Shown here piece after piece: positions 28,118 to 35,415 of a DNA stretch of 64,000 nucleotides (position 1 is its first letter; every line of letters starts with the position of its first letter). The stretch is from Sphingomonas sp. PAMC26645 (GTDB lineage Bacteria > Pseudomonadota > Alphaproteobacteria > Sphingomonadales > Sphingomonadaceae), in NCBI RefSeq assembly GCF_004795835.1, contig NZ_CP039249.1, forward strand, positions 2,951,001 to 3,015,000. The letters are read 5' to 3'. A program made the translations under genes and the position numbers. A model generated the notes under the pieces. That model searched no databases. It was not told the origin of the DNA and was given only the letters and a program-made list of their open reading frames with translations.

Positions 28118-29326
28118 ATGCACGCCATGACGCCGACGGAGGTTTTCCTCCTCGCGATACTCATCATCTTCACCGTGCCGTATCTGGTGTGGCGGCTCGG
28201 GCGGACCGATTACTGGGCGCCGCTGGTGGTGGTGCAGATCTTTGGCGGGATCCTGCTCGGACCGGGCGTGCTGGGGGCGGCGTATCCCGACTATTACGCG
28301 ACGGTCTTCACACCCGCGACCTTGGGCTCGCTGAACGGCATCGCGTGGTGGGCGGTGATGATGTTCGTGTGGGTCGCCGGTATCGAACTCGATCTCGGCG
28401 AGGCCTGGAAACGGCGCGGCGAGACTGGCGTAACGGCGGGCCTCGCGCTCGCGGTGCCGCTCATTACCGGCAGCATCGCAGCGGTGCTGATGTTGCGCTA
28501 CCCAGGCTGGCGTGGGCCGGACGGTGCGACGTGGCAGGTCGTGCTCGGCATCGGCATGGCATGCGCAGTTACGGCGCTGCCGATCCTGGTGCTGTTCCTG
28601 GAAAAGCTCGACGTGCTGCGCGAGCCGATCGGGCAGCGGATCCTGCGCTATGCCAGCCTCGACGACATCGCGATCTGGGGCGTGCTGGCGCTGATCCTGC
28701 TCGATTGGGAGCGGGTCGGGCGGCAGGGTGGCTTCCTGGTCGGGTTCGCAGTGGCAACGCTGATCGTGCGCAAACTGATGGCGCGGATTGAGGAGCGCGA
28801 TCGCTGGTATGTCAGCCTGATCTGGCTCGCGGGCTGCGGGTTCGCGGCGGACTGGGCGGGGCTGCACTTCATGGTCGGCGCGTTCCTGTCGGGCGCGGTG
28901 CTCGATTCGAAGTGGTTCACGATCGCCAAGATGGACCAGTTCCGCCATTTCGTGCTCCTTGCGGTGATGCCGGTGTTCTTCTTGTCGACCGGGTTGAAGA
29001 CGCAGTGGGCGGTCGGCGGCTATGCGGTGTTCGGCGCCGCGGCGTTGCTGCTGGTCGCGTCGGTCGGCGGCAAGCTGGCGGGGGTCCACGCGGCCGGGCG
29101 GATCCTGAAGTGGCGGCCGGGAGAGGCGTCGGCGATCGGCTGGCTGCTCCAGACCAAGGCGCTGATCATGATTATCTTCGTCAACATCCTGCTGGATAAG
29201 AAGATCATTACGAATGAGACGTTCACGGCGCTGCTGCTGATGGCGCTGGCGAGCACGATGCTGACCGTGCCTGTGGTCGCGCCGAAGTTGAAGAAGCTGG
29301 TGGGGTTGGTGGGGAAGAGCGGGTGA
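28118..29326 (+). CDS. CPA2-family monovalent cation:proton antiporter
   Basis: 402 residues with about 11-13 membrane segments. The N-terminal half contains IFGGILLGPGVLG, the conserved early loop of the family, and WVAGIELDLGEAWKR. A central SLDDIAIWGVLALILLDWE carries paired acidic residues likely to be the ion site. The C-terminal VMPVFFLSTGLKT and GWLLQTKALIMIIF blocks also match Kef/CPA2 proteins. No cytoplasmic KTN domain is attached, so it is not a full Kef efflux system. It is probably a K+/H+ or Na+/H+ exchanger at the inner membrane. Monocistronic, ending in a palindrome. Confidence 0.88.
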   Translation: MHAMTPTEVFLLAILIIFTVPYLVWRLGRTDYWAPLVVVQIFGGILLGPGVLGAAYPDYYATVFTPATLGSLNGIAWWAVMMFVWVAGIELDLGEAWKRRGETGVTAGLALAVPLITGSIAAVLMLRYPGWRGPDGATWQVVLGIGMACAVTALPILVLFLEKLDVLREPIGQRILRYASLDDIAIWGVLALILLDWERVGRQGGFLVGFAVATLIVRKLMARIEERDRWYVSLIWLAGCGFAADWAGLHFMVGAFLSGAVLDSKWFTIAKMDQFRHFVLLAVMPVFFLSTGLKTQWAVGGYAVFGAAALLLVASVGGKLAGVHAAGRILKWRPGEASAIGWLLQTKALIMIIFVNILLDKKIITNETFTALLLMALASTMLTVPVVAPKLKKLVGLVGKSG

Positions 29327-29337
29327 CGGATTGTGAT

Positions 29338-29459
29338 CCTCCCCCGCCAGGGGGAGGTGGCTGGCACTTGCCAGACGGAGGGGGAGGACACGGAGCAGAG
29401 GTTTCGCATGCCTCCCCCTCCGTCACCTTCGGCGCCACCTCCCCCTTGCGGGGGAGGAA
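29338..29459. repeat. Intergenic palindrome, CCTCCCCCGC family
   Basis: TCCTCCCCCGCCAGGGGGAGG and CCTCCCCCTTGCGGGGGAGGA arms enclose an internal CAGACGGAGGGGGAGG / CCTCCCCCTCCGTC pair. Lies between convergent antiporter and pspF; likely bidirectional terminator. Confidence 0.88.
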
Positions 29460-29477
29460 TAGCTTTTAGGACGCTCC

Positions 29478-30515
29478 TCAGCTTCCTGCGTTAAGCAGGT
29501 CGTGGCGTTTCAGGGCGTGGCGGAGTTGGTCGTAGCTCAGGCCGAGTGCCTCGGCGGTGGCGCGTTGGTTGAAGCGGTGTTCCGAGAGGGCGCGCGAGAG
29601 CAGGTCGCGCTCGAAGCGGGATACGCGGGACTTGAAGTCCGAGGGGCCTTCTTCGCACGCGACGACCGGGTCCTCGCCTTCGTCCGGTTCGGTCGCGCGC
29701 GGAGCCGCAACCATAGGTTTAGGCGCAGTCGAAGCCCCCGGCCTATGCGGCGACTGGAACGGGTCGATCTCGATCGCGTCGATCGGCCCGGCCTGCTCCC
29801 AACGATATACCGCGCGCTCGACGACGTTGCGGAGTTCGCGGACGTTCCCCGGCCAGCGATAGGCTATCAGCGCGTCCATCGCCGCCGGGCCGAAGCCTTC
29901 CCAGCGTTCGCGCCCCAGTTCCGATGCCATGCGCCGCCCAAAATACTCTGCCAGCACCACCACGTCGCCGGTGCGCGCGCGCAGAGGCGGTAAGGTGACG
30001 ACCTCGAACGACAACCGGTCGAGCAGATCGGCGCGGAACTCGTGGCGATCGACCTTGTCGGGGAGATGCTCGTTGGTCGCGGCCACGATCCGCACGTCGA
30101 CACGCATGGGTCGCGACGAGCCGATCCGCGTGATCTCGCCATATTCGACCGCGCGCAACAGCCGGTCCTGCGCCGCCATCGATAACGTGCCGAGTTCGTC
30201 GAGGAACAGCGTCCCCCCATCCGCCTCCTCGAACCGCCCTACCCGCGCCTTGGTCGCGCCGGTGAACGCGCCCGCCTCATGCCCAAACAGTTCCGCCTCG
30301 ATCAGCGTCTCGGGCAACGCCGCGCAATTCATGATGACCAACGGCTGATCCCACCGCGGCGACAAGCGGTGAAGGCGTTCGGCGACCAGTTCCTTGCCCG
30401 TGCCACGCTCGCCGATCACCAGTACCGGACGGTCAAGCGCCGCCGCCCGCGATGCGCGTTCGAGCGCCGCCATGAACGTGCCGGACTCGCCGATGACCTG
30501 GGTTGTTCGCTCCAT
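29478..30515 (-). CDS. pspF: Sigma-54-dependent activator of the phage shock operon (PspF)
   Basis: 345 residues from the ATG opposite 30515. AAA+ domain with Walker A GERGTGKE, the sigma-54 contact motif GAFTGATKAR, Walker B GTLFLDELG, then arginine-finger/sensor region RADLLDRLSFEVVTLPPLR. A Fis-type helix-turn-helix closes the protein (QRATAEALGLSYDQLRHALK). There is no N-terminal receiver or sensor domain, as in PspF, whose ATPase is held off by direct PspA binding. Divergent from a sigma-54 promoter that precedes pspA, and the spacing fits direct control. The linker between AAA+ and HTH is longer than in E. coli PspF and acidic. Confidence 0.93.
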   Translation of the reverse strand: MERTTQVIGESGTFMAALERASRAAALDRPVLVIGERGTGKELVAERLHRLSPRWDQPLVIMNCAALPETLIEAELFGHEAGAFTGATKARVGRFEEADGGTLFLDELGTLSMAAQDRLLRAVEYGEITRIGSSRPMRVDVRIVAATNEHLPDKVDRHEFRADLLDRLSFEVVTLPPLRARTGDVVVLAEYFGRRMASELGRERWEGFGPAAMDALIAYRWPGNVRELRNVVERAVYRWEQAGPIDAIEIDPFQSPHRPGASTAPKPMVAAPRATEPDEGEDPVVACEEGPSDFKSRVSRFERDLLSRALSEHRFNQRATAEALGLSYDQLRHALKRHDLLNAGS

Positions 30516-30547
30516 GGCGAAGATGTGGCGCGAATTCCCAACTCTTG

Positions 30548-30557
30548 GCAAGCTTGC
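30548..30557. promoter_or_regulatory. Possible PspF binding palindrome
   Basis: GCAAGCTTGC is a perfect 10-bp palindrome about 85-95 bases upstream of the predicted sigma-54 start. It also falls just upstream of pspF, so binding could repress pspF. Position fits an activator site, but the sequence was not compared with known PspF sites. Confidence 0.3.
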
Positions 30558-30615
30558 GGTGCCAGCCCGATAGTCGAAATCGCGCAAACCCCTGCAATTC
30601 CGCCATTTTCGAAAC

Positions 30616-30632
30616 TGGCACGACAGATGCAA
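30616..30632 (+). promoter_or_regulatory. Sigma-54 promoter of the psp operon
   Basis: TGGCACGACAGATGCAA carries the -24 GG (30617-30618) and -12 GC (30629-30630) with exactly 10 bases between, the required sigma-54 spacing, and six of the seven TGGCACG bases match. Transcription should start near 30642. It lies between divergent pspF and the psp genes; PspF with the AAA+ GAFTGA motif is the natural activator. Confidence 0.85.
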
Positions 30633-30687
30633 TGCTTCAGGCAACCCGCCGAATAGCGGAAACGACCATCCTCAAAGGGGACCCACC

Positions 30688-30831
30688 ATGTTCAACACCA
30701 CCATCGCCCGCACCGTCGTCGCCGCCCTCTGCACCATCGTCGCCAGCGCAACCTGCGTCATCGGCGCGGTAGGACCTGCGACCGCAACCAACATGACGCC
30801 TATCGCGGCAACCACCGCAATCGTGGCATAA
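30688..30831 (+). CDS. 47-residue secreted or membrane peptide of the psp operon
   Basis: Starts 46 bases after the predicted sigma-54 transcription start with AAAGGGG eight bases before the ATG. The peptide has a basic start (FNTTIART), a hydrophobic core (VVAALCTIVASATCVIGAVG) and a possible signal-peptidase site at ATA before TNMTP. The mature part would be only a dozen residues rich in Thr and Ala. No family is recognised. Being the first cistron of a PspF-controlled operon and followed by a strong hairpin at 30835-30860, it should be expressed strongly under envelope stress. Whether it is a membrane peptide that signals or is toxic is unknown. Confidence 0.7.
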   Translation: MFNTTIARTVVAALCTIVASATCVIGAVGPATATNMTPIAATTAIVA

Positions 30832-30834
30832 GAC

Positions 30835-30860
30835 CCCGACGGCTCGCCAAGAGCCTCGGG
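30835..30860 (+). other. Intercistronic hairpin before pspA
   Basis: CCCGA-C-GGCTC, loop GCCAA, GAGCC-TCGGG: ten base pairs with a single bulged C. It lies between the small peptide and pspA and is not followed by a T-run, so it is more likely an mRNA end protector or partial terminator than a full terminator. It would set a higher level for the small peptide than for pspA. Confidence 0.6.
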
Positions 30861-30883
30861 CCGACCCCTGGAGTAGGATTTAC

Positions 30884-31549
30884 ATGGGCATCTTTTCCCG
30901 CACCCGCGACATCGTCGCCGCCAACTTCGCCGATCTCATCGAGAAGGCCGAAGACCCGTCGAAGATGATCCGCATGATCATCCTCGAGATGGAGGAAACG
31001 CTGGTCGAGGTTCGCGCCTCCGCTGCGCGCACCATCGCCGACCAGAAGGAGATGCGCCGCCATATCTCGAAGCTGGAGCAGCTCCAGGACAACTGGACCG
31101 AGAAGGCCGAGCTGGCGCTGAGCAAGGACCGCGAGGACCTCGCTAAGGCTGCCTTGGTCGAGCGCCAGAAAGCGTTCGACATGGCCGAGCAGTTGAAGGC
31201 CGAGGTTGGCGTGCTCGACGACGCACTTCGGGCGTCGGAAGAGGACATCGCCAAACTCCAGACCAAGCTCCGCGAGGCACGCACCAAGCAGAACGCGGTG
31301 CAGACCCGGCTGGAGAGCGCGAACAACCGGACGCGACTTCGGGAAATGTACAACGGCCCGAAGACGCACGAGGCGTTCAGCCGCTTCGACATCCTCGACC
31401 GCCGCGTCGACGAGGCCGAGGGCCGCGCGGATGCGATGGGGCTCGGGGTCGTCAAGACGCTCGAAGAGGAAATCGCCGAGCTGCGCAGCGACGACAAGGT
31501 CAACGCCCAGCTCGCCGCGCTCAAGGCGCGCATGAAGAAGGACGATTGA
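30884..31549 (+). CDS. pspA: Phage shock protein A
   Basis: 221 residues, almost wholly helical coiled coil, the ESCRT-III-like PspA/IM30 family. Conserved opening MGIFSRTRDIVAANFADLIE (amphipathic helix and first coil), MIRMIILEMEETLVEVR, and AARTIADQKEMRR. It binds stressed inner membrane and also inhibits PspF. The ATG is preceded by GGAGTAGGA. The gene follows the small peptide and hairpin and is directly ahead of pspB (1 base apart), so it is expressed from the same sigma-54 promoter. Confidence 0.97.
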   Translation: MGIFSRTRDIVAANFADLIEKAEDPSKMIRMIILEMEETLVEVRASAARTIADQKEMRRHISKLEQLQDNWTEKAELALSKDREDLAKAALVERQKAFDMAEQLKAEVGVLDDALRASEEDIAKLQTKLREARTKQNAVQTRLESANNRTRLREMYNGPKTHEAFSRFDILDRRVDEAEGRADAMGLGVVKTLEEEIAELRSDDKVNAQLAALKARMKKDD

Positions 31550-31550
31550 G

Positions 31551-31847
31551 ATGAATATCACTGCCGTTCTGGTTTGCGCTGTCCTCTTCATCGGGCTGCC
31601 GTGGGTGATCCTGCACTACATTACCAAGTGGAAGCAGGCGCCGCGGATCACCGAGGAGGACGAACGCCTGCTCGACGAGATGCAGGCGCTCGCCCGCCGC
31701 CTTGAGGACCGCGTGATGACCGTCGAACGGATCATCGCCGCCGACAATCCCGACTGGAAGCCGGGCCTCGGCACGACGCAATCGCCGTATCTGTCGGACC
31801 ATCAGTCCGACCGCACCATTGATCGCAACTCGGATCGGAGGAACTGA
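31551..31847 (+). CDS. pspB: Phage shock protein B
   Basis: 98 residues. Single N-terminal membrane helix (VLVCAVLFIGLPWVILHYI) followed by a short coiled coil with LARRLEDRVMTVERIIAADN and PDW, matching E. coli PspB (RMRERIQALESILDAEHPNW). The C-terminal 30 residues are an added Ser/Asp-rich tail. With PspC it forms the inner-membrane sensor that draws PspA away from PspF. One base after pspA stop; 1 base before pspC. Confidence 0.93.
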   Translation: MNITAVLVCAVLFIGLPWVILHYITKWKQAPRITEEDERLLDEMQALARRLEDRVMTVERIIAADNPDWKPGLGTTQSPYLSDHQSDRTIDRNSDRRN

Positions 31848-31848
31848 A

Positions 31849-32232
31849 ATGTCCGGCAGCCGCACCCAGTTTTACCTCGATAAGCAGAACGCCAAGTGGA
31901 AGGGCGTCTGCGCCGGGATCGCCGACTATACCGGCGTCGACGCGCTCTTCGTCCGTGTCGGCATGGTCGTCCTGACGCTTGCCGGGGGCTTTCCCTGGAC
32001 GCTGCTGGCCTATTGGATGGTCGCCTGGATGGGCCATGCCAAGCCTATCGGCCTGTACGAGACGCCCGACGACGCGAAGTTCTGGCAGGGCGTCCGATCG
32101 AACCCGAAGCGGTCGACTGCCGAGGTCCGCAGCAAGTTCCGCGACATCGACCGCCGCCTCGCCGACATCGAGACGCACTATACCAGCCGCTCAAGCAACA
32201 GCCTCGCGGCAGAGATCGACAGCCTGCGCTGA
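31849..32232 (+). CDS. pspC: Phage shock protein C
   Basis: 127 residues from ATG 31849, with GGAGGAACTGAA upstream; the ATG at 31819 lies inside pspB and is not used here. PspC domain (about residues 5-65): YLDKQNAKWKGVCAGIADYT, VDALFVRVGMVVLTLAGGFP, then a membrane helix ending YWMVAWMGH. The C-terminal half is predicted cytoplasmic coiled coil (RSKFRDIDRRLADIETHY). Partner of PspB in envelope-stress sensing. Confidence 0.95.
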   Translation: MSGSRTQFYLDKQNAKWKGVCAGIADYTGVDALFVRVGMVVLTLAGGFPWTLLAYWMVAWMGHAKPIGLYETPDDAKFWQGVRSNPKRSTAEVRSKFRDIDRRLADIETHYTSRSSNSLAAEIDSLR

Positions 32233-32264
32233 GACGCGGCGTCGATCGAAAAGGGGGAAATACC

Positions 32265-32540
32265 ATGCCACCAGAAGCAGCACTGATACTGGGTATCATA
32301 CTCGGCACGCTGGCAACGCTGACGATCCAGGCATTTGGTCGCCGCAAGGCGCGGATCGCGGTCAAGGCCGCGAACCGGGATGCGGAACGCAGCATCGCGC
32401 TGCTCGACAGCGAGAATATGCGCCGCACCGGCCAGATCGACCGCCTGCAGGAGCGGATCCAGGTCCTCGAGCGGATCACCACCGATCCCGCCGAGCGCAC
32501 CGCCCGCGAAATCGAGGCGCTTCGCCTCCAGCCGAACTGA
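32265..32540 (+). CDS. PspB-like single-pass coiled-coil protein, paralogue 1
   Basis: 91 residues from ATG 32265, with AAGGGGGAAA upstream. One membrane helix near residues 6-24, basic linker (FGRRKARIAV), then a coiled coil with LQERIQVLERITTDPAERT and EIEALR. The ERIxVLERI-TD core resembles that of PspB. It is nearly identical in its coil to the next gene (shared TGQ..RL.ERI.VLERI.TDPAERTAREIEALR pattern), showing recent duplication. No known family beyond PspB-like. 32 bases after pspC; same strand. Confidence 0.85.
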   Translation: MPPEAALILGIILGTLATLTIQAFGRRKARIAVKAANRDAERSIALLDSENMRRTGQIDRLQERIQVLERITTDPAERTAREIEALRLQPN

Positions 32541-32552
32541 AGGGATACTGCA

Positions 32553-32846
32553 ATGGATTGGGGTTTGATCATACCGGTCGTGGCAATTTCAATAGGACCG
32601 GTTGCCTGGGTTGCGAACAACTGGGTCCGCGCAAAGCATGGCTTCGAGCCAGAAGCGCGCCGCCGCAGGCGCGGGCGGGACGGCGATGTCGACGGTGAGC
32701 GCCAGGTATTGCTGCTCAGCAACGAGAACGAGCGCCTGACCGGGCAGGTCTCCCGCCTCGAGGAACGGATCGCGGTCCTCGAGCGCATCGCCACCGATCC
32801 CGCCGAGCGTACCGCTCGCGAGATCGAAGCACTCCGCGATCGCTGA
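32553..32846 (+). CDS. PspB-like single-pass coiled-coil protein, paralogue 2
   Basis: 97 residues with AAGGGATACTGCA before ATG. One membrane helix (LIIPVVAISIGPVAWVANNW), an arginine-rich linker (EARRRRRGRDGD), then NERLTGQVSRLEERIAVLER, closely matching the preceding protein. The Arg-rich linker is not in the first copy, so topology (positive-inside) puts the coil in the cytoplasm in both. Twelve bases between the two genes. Confidence 0.85.
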   Translation: MDWGLIIPVVAISIGPVAWVANNWVRAKHGFEPEARRRRRGRDGDVDGERQVLLLSNENERLTGQVSRLEERIAVLERIATDPAERTAREIEALRDR

Positions 32847-32857
32847 GGACATCGATC

Positions 32858-33211
32858 ATGGACGGATTTACGGTTTTCATGCTCGCGATCGTCTGCGTCG
32901 GCGCTCCCGTCACGCTCGGGATCGGCAGCGAGATGTTCAAGAGCTGGTTGCGACACAAGGAGACGATGGCCACCGCGCTGAACGCGCAGACCGCGGAGAA
33001 GGCGGCGCAATATGCAGCCCACACCGAACGTCTCGAACAGCGCGTCCGCGTGCTGGAACGGATCGCCACCGATCGCGGCACCGGCGTCGCCGACGAGATT
33101 GAACGGCTCCGGGTCGAACCAACCCCATCCCAGGCGGTACTGTCACCCGCATCCCCACCGATCGCGCTGACGGCCCGCCACCCGAGCCTCGTTGAAGGAG
33201 AAACACGATGA
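32858..33211 (+). CDS. PspB-like single-pass coiled-coil protein, paralogue 3
   Basis: 117 residues; GAGGACATCGATC before ATG. One membrane helix (FMLAIVCVGAPVTLGIG), then a coil with LEQRVRVLERIATDR and EIERLR, followed by a Pro-rich tail (PTPSQAVLSPASPP) that neither other copy has. The gene overlaps the next by ATGA (33208-33211), proving an operon. Confidence 0.83.
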   Translation: MDGFTVFMLAIVCVGAPVTLGIGSEMFKSWLRHKETMATALNAQTAEKAAQYAAHTERLEQRVRVLERIATDRGTGVADEIERLRVEPTPSQAVLSPASPPIALTARHPSLVEGETR

Positions 33212-33450
33212 ACCCCTTTTCGATGGTCGTCTGCATCGTGCTGATCGTGATGGCCGCCAAGGTGCTGACCGCGCGCTACCGCGCGATGGGCGACGCCCCG
33301 GCCAAGCCGGCCGACAGCATCGATACGCTGCGGCTGCGCGACGAGGTGCAGCAGATGAAGGAGCGTATCCAGGTTCTGGAGCGCGTGATCACCGACAACC
33401 ACAAGAGCGTCGATCTCGACCGAGAGATCGAACGGCTCCGCGACCGCTAG
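33208..33450 (+). CDS. PspB-like single-pass coiled-coil protein, paralogue 4
   Basis: 80 residues; GAAGGAGAAACACG upstream. Membrane helix MVVCIVLIVMAAKVL, a Pro-rich link (APAKPADS) and the coil LRDEVQQMKERIQVLERVIT, the closest match in this set to true PspB (MRERIQALESIL). A second candidate for a functional PspB. Nine bases before the next gene. Confidence 0.85.
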   Translation: MNPFSMVVCIVLIVMAAKVLTARYRAMGDAPAKPADSIDTLRLRDEVQQMKERIQVLERVITDNHKSVDLDREIERLRDR

Positions 33451-33459
33451 GAGGCGGAC

Positions 33460-33699
33460 ATGATCGAACCGAACGTCTATATCACCCTGGCGCTGGCGAG
33501 CCTTGCAGGGTTGGCAATGATCGTCGCCGGTGGATTGGCCGGATGGCGCGGATGGCTCTCGCTGCGGCGGATGGAGCTGGATCACATGCAGGACGGCCGC
33601 ATGCCGGTCGCGGTGTCGACCGGGTCGCGGATCGAGATCGCGGACTTGAAGGAGCGGATCAAGAAGCTGGAGGCGATCGCTGCCGGGGTGGATCTTTAA
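33460..33699 (+). CDS. PspB-like single-pass protein, most diverged paralogue
   Basis: 79 residues with a very strong TAGGAGGCGGAC upstream. Membrane helix ITLALASLAGLAMIVAGGLA, then WRGWLSLRRMELDHMQDGRM and a short coil ADLKERIKKLEAIAAGV, which keeps KERI..LE but is otherwise unlike the other copies. Last gene of the psp operon, followed by a palindrome. Confidence 0.8.
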   Translation: MIEPNVYITLALASLAGLAMIVAGGLAGWRGWLSLRRMELDHMQDGRMPVAVSTGSRIEIADLKERIKKLEAIAAGVDL

Positions 33700-33717
33700 G
33701 TCTCGCCCCGCAAGCAT

Positions 33718-33770
33718 GTTCCCCCGCGAAGGCGGGGGTCCAGACTGGGCCCCCGCCTTCGCGGGGGAAC
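33718..33770. repeat. Intergenic palindrome, CGCGAAGGCG family
   Basis: GTTCCCCCGCGAAGGCGGGGG and CCCCCGCCTTCGCGGGGGAAC form an almost perfect 21-bp inverted repeat around GTCCAGACTGGGC. It directly follows the psp operon and could terminate it. Confidence 0.9.
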
Positions 33771-33812
33771 ATGGTGTTGAAGCGCTAAGGCCGACCCGCT
33801 ACCGCCCACGGC

Positions 33813-34220
33813 ATGGCCACTCTCACCGACATTCGCGAGGAATACGACTTCCTCGAACCCGACGATCGTTATCGACTGCTGATCGACCTTGGCAAAGAGC
33901 TTGAACCGATGCCGGATGCGCTGAAGACCGACGCGACTTTGGTGCGCGGGTGTTCGGCCTCGGTCTGGGTCTATCCGACTACGACCGACGATGGCCGGCT
34001 CCACTTTCTCGCGGATTCGAATGCGGCGATCACCAAGGGGATCATCGCGCTGGTGTTGCTGACGGTGCAGGATCAGGCGCCGGGTGCGATCGTCGCGACA
34101 GATATCAAGGCGGAACTGGCGCCGTTCGACCTGAGCAAGCAGCTGAGCTCGAACCGGACGCAGGGGATTCCGAATATGATCGCTTTGATTCGCGAGACGG
34201 CGGAGCGGTACGCCGGCTGA
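33813..34220 (+). CDS. sufE: SufE-like cysteine desulfurase activator
   Basis: 135 residues, a normal SufE length. The sulfur-accepting cysteine is C47 in LVRGCSASVW. SufE receives persulfide sulfur from SufS and passes it to SufBCD for Fe-S assembly. The suf cluster is not in view; isolated sufE is common in alphaproteobacteria. Convergent with the following [2Fe-2S] protein across a palindrome. Confidence 0.92.
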   Translation: MATLTDIREEYDFLEPDDRYRLLIDLGKELEPMPDALKTDATLVRGCSASVWVYPTTTDDGRLHFLADSNAAITKGIIALVLLTVQDQAPGAIVATDIKAELAPFDLSKQLSSNRTQGIPNMIALIRETAERYAG

Positions 34221-34227
34221 ACCTTTC

Positions 34228-34355
34228 GATCCTCCCCCGCCAGGGGGAGGTGTCGCCGAAGGTGAAGGAGGGGGAGGAACACGCAACGGAGGTTACCCCT
34301 TCCTCCCCCTCCGTCTGGCAAGGGCCAGCCACCTCCCCCTGGCGGGGGAGGATCG
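34228..34355. repeat. Intergenic palindrome, CCTCCCCCGC family
   Basis: GATCCTCCCCCGCCAGGGGG mirrored by CCCCCTGGCGGGGGAGGATC, perfect over the outer 20 bases, with an internal GAGGGGGAGG / CCTCCCCCTC pair. Between convergent genes; its right end abuts the stop of the [2Fe-2S] gene. Confidence 0.9.
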
Positions 34356-34664
34356 TCAGATTGCTGCGTATTCGGTGAGGTTCGCAACGACCTCGGTCAC
34401 GTCCGCACCAGCCGGGACGAGCATCCACCGATCCGGCCGAGCGCCGTCGACCATCACCACCGCGTTCTTCGGGCAGACCCCGAGGCACTTAACCTCGACC
34501 ACCCCGCGATCCGCCTTGCGGCCCTTCTTCAAGCCGAGTGCCTGACGCAGCAACTTCACCAGCGGTGTCCGGCCCTTTGCGCCAAACCCACCATCGAGCT
34601 TCTTCGAACACTTGCCGCAGACCAGAACGCTGCCTTGCCAGCGACTGGCGAGGACCCGGATCAC
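34356..34664 (-). CDS. (2Fe-2S) thioredoxin-like ferredoxin
   Basis: 102 residues from a GTG start opposite 34664, chosen because GTGA overlaps the stop of the preceding J-domain gene by four bases. Four cysteines are spaced as in thioredoxin-like [2Fe-2S] ferredoxins: CGKCSKKL in the N-terminal half and CLGVCPKNA in the C-terminal half. Electron carrier, partner unknown. Overlap with the J-domain gene suggests a joint role in Fe-S or protein maturation. Confidence 0.85.
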   Translation of the reverse strand: MIRVLASRWQGSVLVCGKCSKKLDGGFGAKGRTPLVKLLRQALGLKKGRKADRGVVEVKCLGVCPKNAVVMVDGARPDRWMLVPAGADVTEVVANLTEYAAI

Positions 34665-35200
34665 GCCGGTTTCCAGGTCCGCTGGTCTTCGGCCACCTTC
34701 AGAACCTCGTACGCTGCCTGCACGCCCTGGAACCGCTTCGCCGCGTCCTTGTCGTTCGGGCGCACATCCGGATGATTCGCCTTCGCCATCCGCCGCCATG
34801 CCGCGCGGACGTCCTCGAACGTCGCGTCGGGCTCAAGGTCCAGCACCTCCAGCGCGCGCATCTCGTCACGCGAGCGGCTGCCGTCGCCTGAGCCGGCCCA
34901 CGCATAATGCTTGGGATCGGCGTACCCGTCCGCGGTGCGCGTTTCCGCCGCCTCGCGCTCGGCCGCTTCCTCCGCGCTCAGGCCTTCGAAATAATTCCAG
35001 CCGCGATTATATTCGCCGGCGTGGTTCATGCAGAAATACCAGCGGTCGGGGCTGTTCGGCGATTTCGGCGCCGGGCAGTTGCCGGGCTCGTTGCAGCCAT
35101 GCCGATCGCACAGCCGGACGGTCACCGCCTCGGTGCTCGCGCCATACTCGCGCCAGCGCGGAAAACCCCAGTCTGAAGATCGTGTCGTGCTTCGAGCCAT
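34661..35200 (-). CDS. DnaJ-domain protein with N-terminal Cys/His motif
   Basis: 179 residues from the ATG opposite 35200. The C-terminal 65 residues are a J domain with AWRRMAKANHPDVRP containing the HPD tripeptide that stimulates DnaK. The N-terminal half has RLCDRHGCNEPGNCPAP and WYFCMNHAGEYNRGWNYFEG, four Cys and two His that look like a zinc-binding module. Not DnaJ itself; no G/F or central zinc-finger region. Likely a co-chaperone with a dedicated client, possibly the overlapping ferredoxin. Confidence 0.87.
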   Translation of the reverse strand: MARSTTRSSDWGFPRWREYGASTEAVTVRLCDRHGCNEPGNCPAPKSPNSPDRWYFCMNHAGEYNRGWNYFEGLSAEEAAEREAAETRTADGYADPKHYAWAGSGDGSRSRDEMRALEVLDLEPDATFEDVRAAWRRMAKANHPDVRPNDKDAAKRFQGVQAAYEVLKVAEDQRTWKPA

Positions 35201-35415
35201 AGCGGTCCGAGATAGGCGTCCCCACGGACAACGCAACCGCACGCAGCGATCGCGACGTAAACTTGCCCGATCCGACAATCTTCCGCGCCGCAACATTCCG
35301 CCTTGAGTCAGACACCGTTCATCGATTACTAAACATGAACTATTTGTCATGTGGCATGGATAGATGCGTCCGGTGCGGACGTATCCCGGCCGACACCTTA
35401 TGGACAGGAGCCCTG

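Noticed and set aside
30560..30585. Second sigma-54-like site on the minus strand for pspF
   Set aside because: GG and GC are 12 bases apart rather than 10, so the spacing does not fit.
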